Positions 55,651 to 63,834 of a stretch of 64,000 bases of DNA are shown piece after piece. Positions within the stretch are counted from its first letter, which is position 1, and each line of letters begins with the position of its first letter. The notes under the pieces were generated by a model. That model did not search any database. It was not told the DNA's origin and was given only the letters and a program-made list of their open reading frames with translations. The stretch is from Streptomyces deccanensis (lineage in GTDB: Bacteria; Actinomycetota; Actinomycetes; Streptomycetales; Streptomycetaceae). Made by a program: the position numbers and the translations under genes. The stretch lies in the NCBI RefSeq assembly GCF_022385335.1, contig NZ_CP092431.1, forward strand, positions 6,510,001 to 6,574,000. The letters are read 5' to 3'.

Positions 55651-56523
55651 ATGACGCCGCGAGATGCCTCAGACGACGGTAACGACAAGCCGGGTGGACG
55701 CTGGTCCGACCTGGACCGGCCGCCCCTCAACTCCGCCTCCCTGCGCCGGGCCCTGGTCCGGGACGGCGGGCTGTGGAGCTCCCTGGACGTGGTGCCGGTC
55801 GTCGGTTCCACCAACACCGACCTGGCGGCGCGGGCCGACGGGCTCCCCGAGGGCGCGGTGCTCGTCGCCGAGGAGCAGAAGGCGGGCCGGGGCCGCCTCG
55901 ACCGCGTCTGGACCGCGCCGCCGCGCTCCGGTCTGTTCTTCTCGGTCCTGCTCAAGCCGGTCGAGGTGCCCGTCCGGCACTGGGGCTGGCTGCCGCTCCT
56001 CACCGGCGTCGCGGTCGCGACCGGGCTGTCCCGGGCCGCCGGGGTCGACACGGCCCTCAAATGGCCCAACGACCTGCTGGTGACCGTGCGGGGCGAGGAG
56101 CGCAAGGCCGGGGGGATCCTCGCGGAGCGCGCGGGCGCGGAGGGTGTGGTCATCGGGATCGGCGTCAATGTCAGCCTGCGGGAGGACGAGCTGCCGGTGC
56201 CCGCGGCCGGGTCGCTGGCGCTCGCCGGCGCCGTGACCACGGACCGTGACCCGCTGCTGCGGGCCGTGCTGCGGTCGTTGGAGGACTGGTACGGGCGGTG
56301 GCGGGCCGCCGGGGGCGATCCGGCCGAGAGCGGTCTCCAGGAGACCTACGCCGCCGGGTGCGCGACGCTGGGGCGCACCGTGCGGGCCGAGCTGCCCGGG
56401 GACCGGTCGGTGGTGGGGGAGGCCGTGGCCGTGGACGGGGACGGGCGGCTGGTCCTCGCCACGGGGGAGGGCGTGCAGGAGCCGGTGGGGGCGGGGGACA
56501 TCGTGCATCTGCGGCCTGTGTGA
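55651..56523 (+). CDS. birA: Biotin--[acetyl-CoA-carboxylase] ligase
   Basis: 290 residues. After a 20-residue polar start comes VVPVVGSTNTDLAARA, the biotin/ATP loop AEEQKAGRGRLDRVW, KWPNDLLV and GGILAER, then the C-terminal SH3-like domain. There is no N-terminal helix-turn-helix, so it is a ligase only and not a repressor. TAGGGT ends seven bases before the ATG, indicating a leaderless mRNA. It biotinylates the AccA2 MKM site; placement next to pccB fits. Confidence 0.93.
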   Translation: MTPRDASDDGNDKPGGRWSDLDRPPLNSASLRRALVRDGGLWSSLDVVPVVGSTNTDLAARADGLPEGAVLVAEEQKAGRGRLDRVWTAPPRSGLFFSVLLKPVEVPVRHWGWLPLLTGVAVATGLSRAAGVDTALKWPNDLLVTVRGEERKAGGILAERAGAEGVVIGIGVNVSLREDELPVPAAGSLALAGAVTTDRDPLLRAVLRSLEDWYGRWRAAGGDPAESGLQETYAAGCATLGRTVRAELPGDRSVVGEAVAVDGDGRLVLATGEGVQEPVGAGDIVHLRPV

Positions 56524-56842
56524 CGTGGGGGTGTGCAGGGGGCGGGTGCGCGTGGTGGGCCAGGTGTGCGGTGAGTGATGTGTGGGCGGGGTGGGGGAGG
56601 GGGACCCGGGAGTGGTGCTGGGCCGGGGCGGGTTTCGCTCGCGGCGCTCGCCGGGTGCCGCCCGCGTCCACCTGTGCCGCCCCAGCGGCACGACTGCCCG
56701 CAGCTGGAAGGGGCGGCGGAGTGCGGCTGCCCGCCGGGGCGTCCACCAACGGGCCCACCTGACGGAGTGAGCTGGCGCACACCTGCCGTAGAGTTGAGGC
56801 CGGTCGAGTACGTGACCGCGGGAGATCGGAAGGGCAGCAGGA
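56524..56842. other. 319-bp intergenic region
   Basis: Between the biotin ligase and adenylate cyclase genes. It is G-rich; no gene, operator or strong hairpin was identified. Confidence 0.5.
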
Positions 56843-58006
56843 GTGAGCGTCGAGGACACGGGCTCCGGCACGGACGCGGATGGCCGCGTGGAGCCGCCCC
56901 CTCTCTCGGCTTCGCTCGAGCGGGGCGAGCCCCACGGCGTGGACGCCGACGAGGAGGACCCGCTGGCGCTACGGCTCGAAGGGCTGATCCTCGGGGCCGA
57001 GCGCCGGTACACCCCTTTTCAGGCGGCGCGCAGCGCCGGGGTCTCCATGGAGCTGGCGTCCCGTTTCTGGCGGGCCATGGGCTTCGCGGACATCGGTCAG
57101 GCCAAGGCGCTGACCGAGGCCGACGTGCTCGCGCTGCGGCGACTCGCCGGTCTCGTGGAGGCGGGGCTGCTGAGTGAGGCCATGGCGGTGCAGGTGGCCC
57201 GTTCCACCGGGCAGACCACCGCACGGCTGGCCGAATGGCAGATCGACTCCTTCCTGGAAGGGCTGACCGAGCCGCCGGAGCCGGGGATGACCCGGACCGA
57301 GGTGACGTATCCGCTGGTCGAGCTGTTGCTGCCGGAGCTGGAGGAGTTCCTCGTCTATGTCTGGCGGCGCCAGCTGGCCGCCGCCACCGGCCGGGTCGTC
57401 CAGGCCGCCGACGACGAGGAGATGGTCGACCGGCGGTTGGCTGTCTGCTTCGCCGATCTCGTCGGGTTCACCCGGCTGACCCGTCGGATGGAGGAGGAGG
57501 AGCTCGGCGAGCTGGTCGAGGCCTTCGAGACCACGGCGGCGGATCTGGTGGCGGCCAACGGGGGGCGGCTCATCAAGACCCTCGGGGACGAGGTGCTGTA
57601 CGCCACGGACGACGCGGGTGTCGCCGCCGAGATCGCGCTGCGCCTCATCGAGACCATGGCCAACGACGAGACGATGCCCGAGCTGCGCGTCGGCATGGCC
57701 TTCGGGACGGTGACGACGCGGATGGGCGACGTCTTCGGGTCCACCGTGAACCTCGCGAGCCGGCTCACCTCGATAGCGCCGAAGGACGCGGTCCTCGTCG
57801 ACGGGGCCTTCGCCGAGGAACTGACCCGCACGGGCGAGGCGCCCGCCTCCGAGGCCGAGGCCGCCGAAGCGGCGGCCGCCGCGGAGAAGGAGGGCGAGGA
57901 ACCTCCGACCTACCGCTTCGCCCTCCAGCCGATGTGGCAACGACCGGTGCGCGGGCTGGGCGTGGTCCAGCCGTGGCTGCTCACGCGGAGGCCCGGCAAG
58001 ACGTGA
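56843..58006 (+). CDS. cya: Adenylate cyclase (class III)
   Basis: 387 residues. An N-terminal regulatory region includes a helix-rich part (FQAARSAGVSMELASRFWRA, LRRLAGLVEAGLLSEAMAVQ). The cyclase domain begins VCFADLVGFTRLTRRMEEEE (metal aspartate), continues LIKTLGDEVLYAT (second metal aspartate) and GDVFGSTVNLASRLTSIAPK. In S. coelicolor the single Cya makes cAMP needed for germination and development. Residues about 20-31 (PLSASLERGEP) are encoded by a dispersed repeat. The GTG start has AGCAGGA immediately upstream. Confidence 0.9.
   Translation: MSVEDTGSGTDADGRVEPPPLSASLERGEPHGVDADEEDPLALRLEGLILGAERRYTPFQAARSAGVSMELASRFWRAMGFADIGQAKALTEADVLALRRLAGLVEAGLLSEAMAVQVARSTGQTTARLAEWQIDSFLEGLTEPPEPGMTRTEVTYPLVELLLPELEEFLVYVWRRQLAAATGRVVQAADDEEMVDRRLAVCFADLVGFTRLTRRMEEEELGELVEAFETTAADLVAANGGRLIKTLGDEVLYATDDAGVAAEIALRLIETMANDETMPELRVGMAFGTVTTRMGDVFGSTVNLASRLTSIAPKDAVLVDGAFAEELTRTGEAPASEAEAAEAAAAAEKEGEEPPTYRFALQPMWQRPVRGLGVVQPWLLTRRPGKT
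56903..56924. repeat. Dispersed element copy inside cya
   Basis: A 22-base core beginning CTCTCGGCTTCG is identical to intergenic copies at 31062-31083 and 63678-63699. Here it is read in frame. Confidence 0.85.
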
Positions 58007-58012
58007 GGGGAG

Positions 58013-58035
58013 AGAGCCGCCGGGTGGGCGGCTCT
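58013..58035. terminator. Terminator after cya
   Basis: AGAGCCGCC / GGCGGCTCT, 9-bp stem with a GGGTG loop, then TCTTC; it lies between convergent genes. Confidence 0.75.
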
Positions 58036-58092
58036 TCTTCGTCGTACGCCGGTGATGGTGGCTGCGGCTGTCGTGGGGGTGGCTGATGTCCG

Positions 58093-58989
58093 CTACCTGT
58101 TCAGGGCGTCGTTGACGCAGAGGCCGACGATCGGGACGCAGAGGCCCGGCTTGGTGGGCTTCGTGGGTGTCGTCGTGTCGTCGGGGGCGGTCGGTGTGGT
58201 CGGGGAGTCCGGTGCGGTCGGCTGCTGGGGGGCTGCCGCAGGGGGCTGGGTCGGTGCGGGAGCGGTGGGGCGGGCGGCCTCCGGGGCGCGGGGCGCCGTG
58301 GAAGTGTCCGGAGCCGGTGGGGTCCTGGGGAGGTCGCGGGCGCCGGGGGCGGAGGGGACGTCGACGCCGATGGAGGGGGCCGGCTGGTAGGCGGAGGGGG
58401 TCGGTGTGGGGGCGGGCCCTCCCGAGGACGGGGGTTGCTGTGCGGGTGTGGGGTTTCCGCTGCCCATGGGGGTGTCGGCGGTCGGGGCGCCCGCGTCGGT
58501 GGAGGGCTCGTCGCCCACGGTGGCCCCGGCCTCGGTCGTACCGTCCGTGACGTCGTCCGCCGCGCTCGGGGCCGGGCCTGCCGCGCCGACGCCGCCCACC
58601 GGGTCCGACGAAAGGCGCAGGAGGCTCAGCGCGCCCGCCGCCAGGGCCATGCCGCCCACCGCGAACAGCAGTTTCCGGGGCCGGGGCCGCCGGTGCCGGC
58701 CTCGGGGGCGGGGGGCGGGGTGGTCGGGGGTGTTGTCGGCCTGGGGCGGGGTGATGGGAAAGGGGGGCGTGCGGTTCGGCGGGGCCGCGGACGGCTTCCA
58801 GGGGGGTGGGGGCGTCGGCGGGCCTGCGGACGGCGCTGCCTGGGGCCTCGGCGTGGGCCTTGTCGGCCTTGGGGGTGCTTGTGGCGGTGTGGTGACCGCG
58901 CGGGTCGTGGGGGGCACTGCTGCCGTCGGTGGCTGCTGTGGCGCCCGTGGTGTGGTCTGCGTCGGCCGGGTGGCCGTGTTCGTCGTCAT
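58093..58989 (-). CDS. Proline-rich single-span membrane protein
   Basis: 298 residues. Residues 1-105 are Pro/Thr/Ala-rich and cytoplasmic (PPTPPPPWKPSAAPPNRTPP, then RGRHRRPRPRK). A single membrane span follows (LLFAVGGMALAAGALSLL). The external part is also Pro/Thr-rich and ends KPGLCVPIVGLCVNDALNR with two cysteines. GGGAGGGA lies six bases before the ATG. No enzyme domain; likely a wall-spanning structural or anchoring protein. Confidence 0.8.
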   Translation of the reverse strand: MTTNTATRPTQTTPRAPQQPPTAAVPPTTRAVTTPPQAPPRPTRPTPRPQAAPSAGPPTPPPPWKPSAAPPNRTPPFPITPPQADNTPDHPAPRPRGRHRRPRPRKLLFAVGGMALAAGALSLLRLSSDPVGGVGAAGPAPSAADDVTDGTTEAGATVGDEPSTDAGAPTADTPMGSGNPTPAQQPPSSGGPAPTPTPSAYQPAPSIGVDVPSAPGARDLPRTPPAPDTSTAPRAPEAARPTAPAPTQPPAAAPQQPTAPDSPTTPTAPDDTTTPTKPTKPGLCVPIVGLCVNDALNR

Positions 58990-59431
58990 GGTTCGTCCCT
59001 CCCCTGCGCGCCCGTGTCCCTCGGTGCGCCTATGGCGGAGCGCAGGTTATGCGCCGGGGTGGGGGGTGTGGCCGGAGAAGGCCCACATGTCACCCGTACG
59101 GGGAAAAGGACGCCGGGGTTTGTCAATGAGACGCGCCGCGAGAGCTCCCGTTGGGGTGGCCATGGGGCTTCCGGGTGACGCCCCCCGAGCGGGGTGCCGG
59201 CTGGGGCAGGGGCGACGGGGAATGGCTTGGCTGGGCAGGGCGGCTCGGGCAGAGGGCTGGGAGAGCAGGGTGGGGCGGCAGGGCCCGCTGGCCGGCTCGT
59301 CGGGGCGCTTGCGCTTCCGTGCGCACGGTTGTCGGTCCGGCCCCGCATTCGTCGGTCGGTCGGGGTTTCGTCCGGGGAGGAGGGCTGGGATGATCGTGGA
59401 AGTTGTTAACTGGCGTTAACTGGAGGGTGTC
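58990..59431. other. 442-bp intergenic region
   Basis: Between a divergent membrane-protein gene and the enoyl-CoA hydratase gene. The only notable item is the GTTAACTGG direct repeat just before the hydratase start. Confidence 0.5.
59405..59423. promoter_or_regulatory. GTTAACTGG direct repeat upstream of enoyl-CoA hydratase
   Basis: GTTAACTGG at 59405-59413 and 59415-59423, a 10-bp period, immediately upstream of the GGAGG ribosome binding site. Possible operator. Confidence 0.45.
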
Positions 59432-60241
59432 ATGGGTGTGGGGCAGGCGGAGGAGCGGCGGTTCGGGGAGTTCGTCGTGGTGCGGCGGCACGGGTACGTC
59501 GCCGAACTCGCGCTGGACCGGCCCAAGGCCATGAACGCCGTGTCGACCGACATGGCCCGCTCCGTCGCGGCGGCCTGTGATGCGCTCGCCGCCGACCGGG
59601 ACGTACGCGTCGTCGTGGTGACGTCGACGCACGAGCGGGCGTTCTGCGTGGGGGCGGACCTGAAGGAGCGGAACTCCTTCAGCGACGCCGACCTGGTGCG
59701 CCAGCGGCCCGTCGCCCGCGCCGCATACACCGGCGTACTGGAGCTGCCGATGCCCACGATCGCCGCCGTGCACGGCTTCGCGCTCGGTGGCGGCTTCGAA
59801 CTCGCCCTGTCCTGCGACCTGATCGTGGCCGACCGTACGGCGGTGGTGGGGCTGCCCGAGGTGTCGGTGGGGGTGATCCCGGGCGGTGGCGGTACGCAGC
59901 TGCTGCCGCGTCGGGTGGGGGCCGCGCGGGCCGCCGAGCTGATCTTCACGGCGCGGCGGCTGGAGGCCGAGGAGGCGCGGGAGTTGGGGCTCGTGGATCA
60001 GTTGGTGGAAGAGGGGCGGGACCGGGCGGAGGCCCTGGCGCTGGCCGAGCGGATCGCCGCGAACTCGCCGGTCGGGCTGCGCGCGGCCAAGCGCGCGCTG
60101 CGGCTGGGGCACGGCCTCGACCTGCGGGCCGGTCTGGAGGTCGAGGACGCGGCCTGGCGTTCGGTCGCGTTCTCGGGTGACCGGGCGGAGGGCGTGGCGG
60201 CGTTCAACGAGAAGCGGAAGCCCGACTGGCCGGGGGAGTGA
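59432..60241 (+). CDS. Enoyl-CoA hydratase/isomerase family protein
   Basis: 269 residues. Crotonase fold: VAELALDRPKAMNAVSTDMA, CVGADLKER (CoA loop), AAVHGFALGGGFELALSCDL (oxyanion hole and first catalytic Glu) and VGLPEVSVGVIPGGGGTQ (second catalytic Glu). Both acidic residues are kept, so hydratase activity is likely. GGAGG lies five to six bases before the ATG. Probable fatty acid or branched-chain acyl-CoA breakdown. Confidence 0.9.
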   Translation: MGVGQAEERRFGEFVVVRRHGYVAELALDRPKAMNAVSTDMARSVAAACDALAADRDVRVVVVTSTHERAFCVGADLKERNSFSDADLVRQRPVARAAYTGVLELPMPTIAAVHGFALGGGFELALSCDLIVADRTAVVGLPEVSVGVIPGGGGTQLLPRRVGAARAAELIFTARRLEAEEARELGLVDQLVEEGRDRAEALALAERIAANSPVGLRAAKRALRLGHGLDLRAGLEVEDAAWRSVAFSGDRAEGVAAFNEKRKPDWPGE

Positions 60242-60644
60242 GCGAGCGCCCTGGCGGGTGACGGGTGCCCTTGCGGCTTTGGCCGAGGGGCGGGGGCACC
60301 CTGTCGGGGCGGGGGTGTGAGTGGTGGGTGCCCGTCGGGCGGCGGTGCGACCGGGGCACCTGTCCGGGCGAGGGCGTGCGTGGGTGCCCGTCGGGCGGCG
60401 GTGTGCGTGGGTGCCTGTCGGGCGGGGTGTAAGCGGGGCGCTTGTCCGGGCGGTGGCGTGCGCGGGCGCCTGTCCGGGTGGCGGCGTAAGCGGGTTCCTG
60501 CTGCCCGGTGGTGGTGACACCAGCGCGGTCGGCCCCGGCGTGCGTGCGCTCTGGTGGTCGTTTCGGTTGCGGGGGCTGTGGGGCCGTACCCCTGTTCGCC
60601 CCACTAACGTCCCGAATCAGGGCAAAGCTACCTAGCCTGGGGTG
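60242..60644. other. 403-bp intergenic region with minisatellite
   Basis: It contains a degenerate tandem repeat and, at its end, the TAGCCT promoter element of the GGDEF gene. No gene. Confidence 0.6.
60291..60518. repeat. Degenerate 27-30 bp tandem repeat, about seven units
   Basis: Units follow the pattern GGTGCCYGTCSGGCGG then a G-rich stretch with GTGCG or GTAAG and a closing CGG/TGG. Unit length varies from 27 to 30 bases. Confidence 0.7.
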
Positions 60645-61814
60645 ATGGGAGAGGACAGGCGGCTGAGGGCCGTGGTCGCGTTGGCGCGGGGGATGGCGGG
60701 GGCGCGTACGTCGCGGGAGACGTGGTGGGCGGCCGCGGACGGGTCGTGTCGGGCGCTGTCGGGGAGCTTCGCCGCGCTGTCGGTGTGGGAGCGGGAGCGC
60801 GGGCTGCTGCGGGTGCTGGTGAACGTGGGGAACCGGGCGGCTGACGAGGAGGAGTTCCCGGAGGACGAGACGTATCCGGTGCACCAGTTCCCGGAGATCG
60901 CCGAGTTCCTGCACGAGCGGTGGCTGGAGGGCGGTGAGCCCAACGCCTGGGTGGAGACGGCCGCGGGGCCCGTCGGCGGGCGGCGGCCCGGCGGCTACTG
61001 CCATCAGCGCGTCGCCGCGCTGCGCCGGCGCGGGCGCGGCTGCTGCGTGGTGGCGCCCGTCGTGCTGAACGGCCGGGCGTGGGGCGAGCTGTATGTGGCC
61101 CGGCCCGCGGGGGAGCCCGTCTTCCACGGTGACGACGCCGCGTTCGCGACCGTGCTCGCGTCGGTCGTGGCGGCCGGGCTCGCGCAGTCCGAGCGGCTGG
61201 AGGAGGCCCGACGGCTCGCCTTCACCGACCCCCTGACCGGGCTGGGCAACCGGCGCGCGGTCGACCTCCGGCTCGACGAGGCGATGGAGGCGCACCGGCG
61301 TGACGGCACGGTGATCAGCCTGGTCGTCTGCGACCTCAACGGGCTGAAGAAGGTCAACGACTCCTACGGGCACGCGATGGGGGACCAACTGCTGGAGAGG
61401 TTCGGTTCCGTCCTGTCGCGCTGCGCGGCCGAACTGCGGGGCGTGCTCGTGGCGCGGCTCGGCGGGGACGAGTTCTGTCTGCTCACGGTGGGGCCGTCGG
61501 CGGACGACGTCGTGCGGGTCGCCGGAGAGCTGTGTGTGCGGGCGCGGGAGCTGGAGCCGGGGGACGGGGTCGCCTGTGGGGTCGCGTCGACCGGGGACGC
61601 GATCGGGCCCCTGCGCTCGGCCCGGCGGCTCTTCCGGCTGGCCGACGCGGCGCAGTACCGGGCCAAAGCGGCGGGTTCCGTCGAACCGGTCGTCGCGGGA
61701 CGGGAGGGGGAGGGCGCCGAGGACCCGGTGGTGAGCCTCGCCGACCGGCCGCCCGCGCCGGTCGATCCCGCGCACCCGGGGGACCGGCGCCGCATTCGAG
61801 GGCGCCGGTCCTAG
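60645..61814 (+). CDS. GAF-GGDEF diguanylate cyclase
   Basis: 389 residues. Residues about 20-175 form a GAF-like sensor (LSGSFAALSVWERERGLLRV, CCVVAPVVLNGRAWGELYVA). The GGDEF domain begins AFTDPLTGLGNRRAVDLRLD and holds an intact active site, ARLGGDEFCLL. The RxxD inhibitory site expected five residues earlier is missing, so feedback by c-di-GMP is probably weak. The start ATG is six bases after a TAGCCT -10 element (leaderless). It may correspond to CdgE of S. coelicolor by position, from memory. Confidence 0.88.
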   Translation: MGEDRRLRAVVALARGMAGARTSRETWWAAADGSCRALSGSFAALSVWERERGLLRVLVNVGNRAADEEEFPEDETYPVHQFPEIAEFLHERWLEGGEPNAWVETAAGPVGGRRPGGYCHQRVAALRRRGRGCCVVAPVVLNGRAWGELYVARPAGEPVFHGDDAAFATVLASVVAAGLAQSERLEEARRLAFTDPLTGLGNRRAVDLRLDEAMEAHRRDGTVISLVVCDLNGLKKVNDSYGHAMGDQLLERFGSVLSRCAAELRGVLVARLGGDEFCLLTVGPSADDVVRVAGELCVRARELEPGDGVACGVASTGDAIGPLRSARRLFRLADAAQYRAKAAGSVEPVVAGREGEGAEDPVVSLADRPPAPVDPAHPGDRRRIRGRRS

Positions 61815-61858
61815 GGCGGGCCGCGCGGCGGGTCGAGTCGGCGCGCGGTCCTGGGCTG

Positions 61859-61887
61859 CCCACGGCCAAGGGGGAGTGAGCCGTGGG
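61859..61887 (+). terminator. Terminator after the GGDEF gene
   Basis: CCCACGGC / GCCGTGGG, 8-bp stem with a 13-nt loop. Confidence 0.5.
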
Positions 61888-62048
61888 CCGGTCCGAGATC
61901 TCGACCCTACTCGCCTGTTGCGGCCCTTACCGCTCTGACCTGGGGGTTCTGATCAATCTCTGAGCAAGCTCCGATCGTTCTCCGAGGGGATTCCGATCTA
62001 CGCGGATTGCGGATCGGGGCGGGTAAGGAGCCCCTCCGCCGTTCGGTC

Positions 62049-62077
62049 GTGACATTCGGCGATTCAGTCCCTACGAT
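62049..62077 (+). promoter_or_regulatory. hutH promoter
   Basis: GTGACA (-35) and TACGAT (-10) with a 17-bp spacer; the -10 ends seven bases before ATG 62085, giving a leaderless mRNA. Confidence 0.7.
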
Positions 62078-62084
62078 CCTGAAT

Positions 62085-63638
62085 ATGGATATGCACTCTG
62101 TGGACACGGTGGTCCTGGGGACGTCCGGGGTCACCGCGGCCGACGTCCTCGCCGTGGCGCGCGCCGGCGCCCGGGTCGAGCTCTCCGACGAGGCGGTGAC
62201 CGCCCTCGCCGCGGCGCGCGAGATCGTGGACGCGCTGGCGGCCAAGCCGGAGCCCGTCTACGGCGTCTCCACCGGCTTCGGCGCCCTCGCGACCCGGCAC
62301 ATCAGTCAGGAGCTGCGCGCCCGGCTCCAGCGCAACATCGTCCGCTCCCACGCGGCCGGCATGGGGCCGCGCGTGGAGCGCGAGGTCGTGCGCGCGCTGA
62401 TGTTCCTGCGGCTGAAGACCGTCTGCTCCGGCCGGACCGGCGTACGGCCCGAGGTCGCGCAGACCATGGCCGACGTCCTCAACGCCGGGATCACGCCCGT
62501 GGTGCACGAGTACGGCTCCCTCGGCTGCTCCGGCGATCTGGCGCCGCTGTCGCACTGCGCGCTCACCCTGATGGGCGAGGGCGACGCGGAGGGTCCGGAC
62601 GGCGTCGTACGGCCCGCCGGTGAGCTGCTCGCCGCGCACGGCATCGCGCCCGTCGAGCTGCGCGAGAAGGAGGGGCTGGCCCTCCTCAACGGCACCGACG
62701 GCATGCTCGGCATGCTGGTCATGGCGCTGGCCGACCTGGAACTGCTCTACACATCGGCCGACATCACCGCCGCGATCTCGCTGGAGGCGCTGCTCGGCAC
62801 GGACCGGGTCCTCGCGCCCGAGCTGCACGCCATCCGCCCCCACCCGGGGCAGGCCGCCTCCGCGGCCAACATGCTCGCCGTGCTGAAGGGGTCGGGGCTC
62901 ACGGGCCATCATCAGGACGACGCGCCCCGGGTGCAGGACGCGTACTCGGTGCGGTGTGCTCCGCAGGTGGCCGGGGCCGGGCGGGACACGCTCGCGCACG
63001 CGCGGCTCGTCGCGGAGCGGGAGTTGGCGGCCGCCGTCGACAATCCCGTGGTCCTGCCGGACGGGCGGGTGGAGTCCAACGGGAACTTCCACGGGGCGCC
63101 GGTCGCGTACGTCCTCGACTTCCTCGCCATCGCGGTGGCGGATCTCGCGTCGATCGCGGAGCGGCGGACGGACCGGTTGCTCGACAAGAACCGGTCGCAC
63201 GGGCTGCCGCCGTTCCTCGCGGACGACGCCGGGGTCGACTCCGGGCTGATGATCGCGCAGTACACGCAGGCGGCGCTGGTGAGCGAGCTGAAGCGGCTCG
63301 CCGTGCCGGCCTCGGCCGACTCGATCCCGTCCTCCGCGATGCAGGAGGACCATGTGTCGATGGGGTGGGCGGCAGCGCGGAAGCTGCGGACCGCGGTGGA
63401 CGGGCTTGCCCGGGTGCTGGCGGTGGAGTTGTACGCGGGGACGCGGGGGGTGGAGCTGCGGGAGGGGCTGGTGGCGGCGCCGGCCACGCGGGCCGTGGTG
63501 GAGGCCGTGCGGGGGGCCGGGGTCGAGGGGCCTGGGCCGGATCGGTTTCTCGCGCCCGATCTGGCGTTGGCGGAAAGGTTTGTGCGGGAGGGGCGGTTGG
63601 TGGCGGCGGCGGAGTCCGTCACCGGGGGGCTCGCCTGA
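62085..63638 (+). CDS. hutH: Histidine ammonia-lyase
   Basis: 517 residues. VYGVSTGFGALATRHI, the MIO prosthetic-group loop GSLGCSGDLAPLSH, NFHGAPVAYVLDFLAIAVAD and ASADSIPSSAMQEDHVSMGW are the family landmarks. The MIO tripeptide is Cys-Ser-Gly rather than the more common Ala-Ser-Gly. It removes ammonia from histidine to give urocanate, the first step of histidine use. ATG 62085 is set by the promoter; a second ATG follows two codons later. Monocistronic, with a long hairpin terminator downstream. Confidence 0.95.
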   Translation: MDMHSVDTVVLGTSGVTAADVLAVARAGARVELSDEAVTALAAAREIVDALAAKPEPVYGVSTGFGALATRHISQELRARLQRNIVRSHAAGMGPRVEREVVRALMFLRLKTVCSGRTGVRPEVAQTMADVLNAGITPVVHEYGSLGCSGDLAPLSHCALTLMGEGDAEGPDGVVRPAGELLAAHGIAPVELREKEGLALLNGTDGMLGMLVMALADLELLYTSADITAAISLEALLGTDRVLAPELHAIRPHPGQAASAANMLAVLKGSGLTGHHQDDAPRVQDAYSVRCAPQVAGAGRDTLAHARLVAERELAAAVDNPVVLPDGRVESNGNFHGAPVAYVLDFLAIAVADLASIAERRTDRLLDKNRSHGLPPFLADDAGVDSGLMIAQYTQAALVSELKRLAVPASADSIPSSAMQEDHVSMGWAAARKLRTAVDGLARVLAVELYAGTRGVELREGLVAAPATRAVVEAVRGAGVEGPGPDRFLAPDLALAERFVREGRLVAAAESVTGGLA

Positions 63639-63677
63639 GTTTTCTCGCCCCCGCCGCCCCTACCCGTCCCTCCCCCA

Positions 63678-63699
63678 CTCTCGGCTTCGCTCGAGCGGG
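63678..63699. repeat. Dispersed element copy downstream of hutH
   Basis: Same 22-base core (CTCTCGGCTTCG...) as at 31062 and 56903, with flanking CCCCCA and GGTGCCCCC as in the 31062 copy. Confidence 0.8.
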
Positions 63700-63760
63700 A
63701 GGTGCCCCCACCAAGGGGCTGCGCCCCTTTGACCCCCAGCGTCCGTCCGGTGGGGGCTGG

Positions 63761-63809
63761 TCGCGCAGTTCCCCGCGCCCCTAAAAACGGGGCGCGGGGA
63801 ACTGCGCGA
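63761..63809. terminator. Bidirectional terminator built from two inverted dispersed-element copies
   Basis: A perfect 21-bp stem (left arm begins TCGCGCAGTTCCCC) with a 7-nt A-rich loop lies between the convergent hutH and sortase-substrate genes. Confidence 0.9.
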
Positions 63810-63834
63810 GAAGCCCCACTCACCGGCAGCCGAA

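Noticed and set aside
59123..59419. Short plus-strand open frame ending just before the enoyl-CoA hydratase gene
   Set aside because: Arg/Gly-rich product with no good ribosome binding site and no similarity that I recognise.
60291..60518. Possible CRISPR array
   Set aside because: Units are contiguous, degenerate and without unique spacers; no cas genes are present.
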